Assembly (NCBI GenBank): GCA_029945375.1
Contig: CM057067.1
Location: 496,001-560,000, forward strand
Length of the DNA stretch: 64,000 bases
From: Agaricus subrufescens
Taxonomy: Eukaryota > Basidiomycota > Agaricomycetes > Agaricales > Agaricaceae
Direction of reading: 5' to 3'
Both the position numbers and the translations under genes were made by a program. Of the stretch, positions 63,586 through 64,000 are shown one piece after another; within the stretch, counting starts at the first letter, position 1; each line of letters opens with the position of its first letter. The notes under the pieces are model-generated. The model was given only the letters and a program-made list of their open reading frames with translations, did no database searches and had not been told where the DNA came from.

Positions 63586-64000
63586 TCATGTTCTATCACC
63601 CCCATCCAACGGAGTTGGAAGTGTAAGAGGACACGGAACACTGAGGTGACTGGGGCGGATCTCATCAAAGATGACATCAGCAGAAAAGGAGTAAGAACTG
63701 GAGGTTGACTGCACGCACCAACCAACCCGGGCCTCCTCATACCCAACAAAGATGGCCTCATATTGATGAGGGCCCACCTTGGAACGTTTCTCAGGAGGAA
63801 TCAGAGGATAGCACAAGCACCCCCATATACACAGATGTGAAAGATTGGGCTTGGAGCCAAAGATGCACTTGAAAGGGGTCACACCAGAAGGAAGAGTGGA
63901 AGAAGGAAGACAATTCCGCAGGTATTGCATGGTGAGTATCGCGTCACCCCAAAACTGATCTGGAAGACCAGAAGCAGCTAAAAGGGTTTGGCAGCCATCC
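63586..64000 (-). pseudogene. Copia-2 integrase C-terminal part (partial)
   Basis: Frame 63930-63586 with YLRNCLPSSTLPSGVTPFKCIFGSKPNLSHLCIWGCLCYP and FVGYEEARVGW, typical Copia integrase end, closed by a TGA before VRTAKGEAYL. Continues left on the minus strand beyond 64000. Confidence 0.82.

Larger units (their letters stand above)
61285..64000 (-). mobile_element. Copia-2, minus strand, runs past the window end
   Basis: 3' LTR 61285-61557, purine tract on the minus strand (complement of 61558-61571), RNase H and reverse transcriptase 61876-63585, integrase end 63586-64000. The termini TGTTGA and TCAACA equal those of Copia-1, but the coding sequence is a different family. Confidence 0.88.

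Overview
The window reads as accessory sequence from a mushroom-forming basidiomycete (Agaricomycetes). Genes have short introns of about 50-60 bp. The one clear host gene is a protein kinase of the type expanded in these fungi (HGDLKG catalytic loop). The rest is dominated by KDZ-type DNA transposons and by Copia, Ty3 chromodomain, DIRS and LINE retroelements. No rRNA, tRNA, CRISPR or bacterial operon structure was seen. Nearly all coding sequence outside the kinase gene is mobile and mostly decayed.

Layout. 1-1485: end of an unrecognised gene, then unassigned DNA. 1491-8732: complete Copia element (minus strand) with two LTRs and a CCAGA target duplication. 9571-11177: intact seven-exon host kinase gene. 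12484-31333: a KDZ transposon (KDZ-B) with an 8-bp target duplication. A second KDZ transposon (KDZ-A, 12651-22175, also with an 8-bp duplication) sits inside the left terminal inverted repeat of KDZ-B. 31368-39289: an old Copia element on the plus strand, apparently interrupted by a DIRS element that itself holds a 1.4-kb insertion. 39290-54131: chromodomain Ty3 element Chr1 (duplication CAATG), holding a 614-bp MITE and a complete second element Chr2 (44903-53059, duplication CCAAT). Chr2 in turn holds a solo LTR and a 5'-truncated LINE. 54137-56971: a Ty3 integrase fragment and a second DIRS fragment. 56972 onward: third chromodomain element Chr3, interrupted at 61285 by another minus-strand Copia element that runs off the window.

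The most interesting system is the pair of KDZ transposons. Each carries the same three-gene set in the same order and orientation: a KDZ transposase (minus), a protein with one or three domains resembling the RNase H1 N-terminal (viroplasmin) fold (minus), and a basic, probably nuclear protein of unknown family (plus). The two cargo genes keep their exon boundaries and phases between the copies, so they belong to the element. In KDZ-A the viroplasmin-like gene is an intact six-exon, 340-residue frame.

A second theme is the mode of decay. Aligned copies show CGA arginine codons turned into TGA or CAA, and GAC/GAT catalytic aspartates after a C turned into AAC/AAT. This is the two-strand signature of deamination at CpG. 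It accounts for most of the in-frame stops I checked, and it has damaged protease or reverse transcriptase active sites in five elements.
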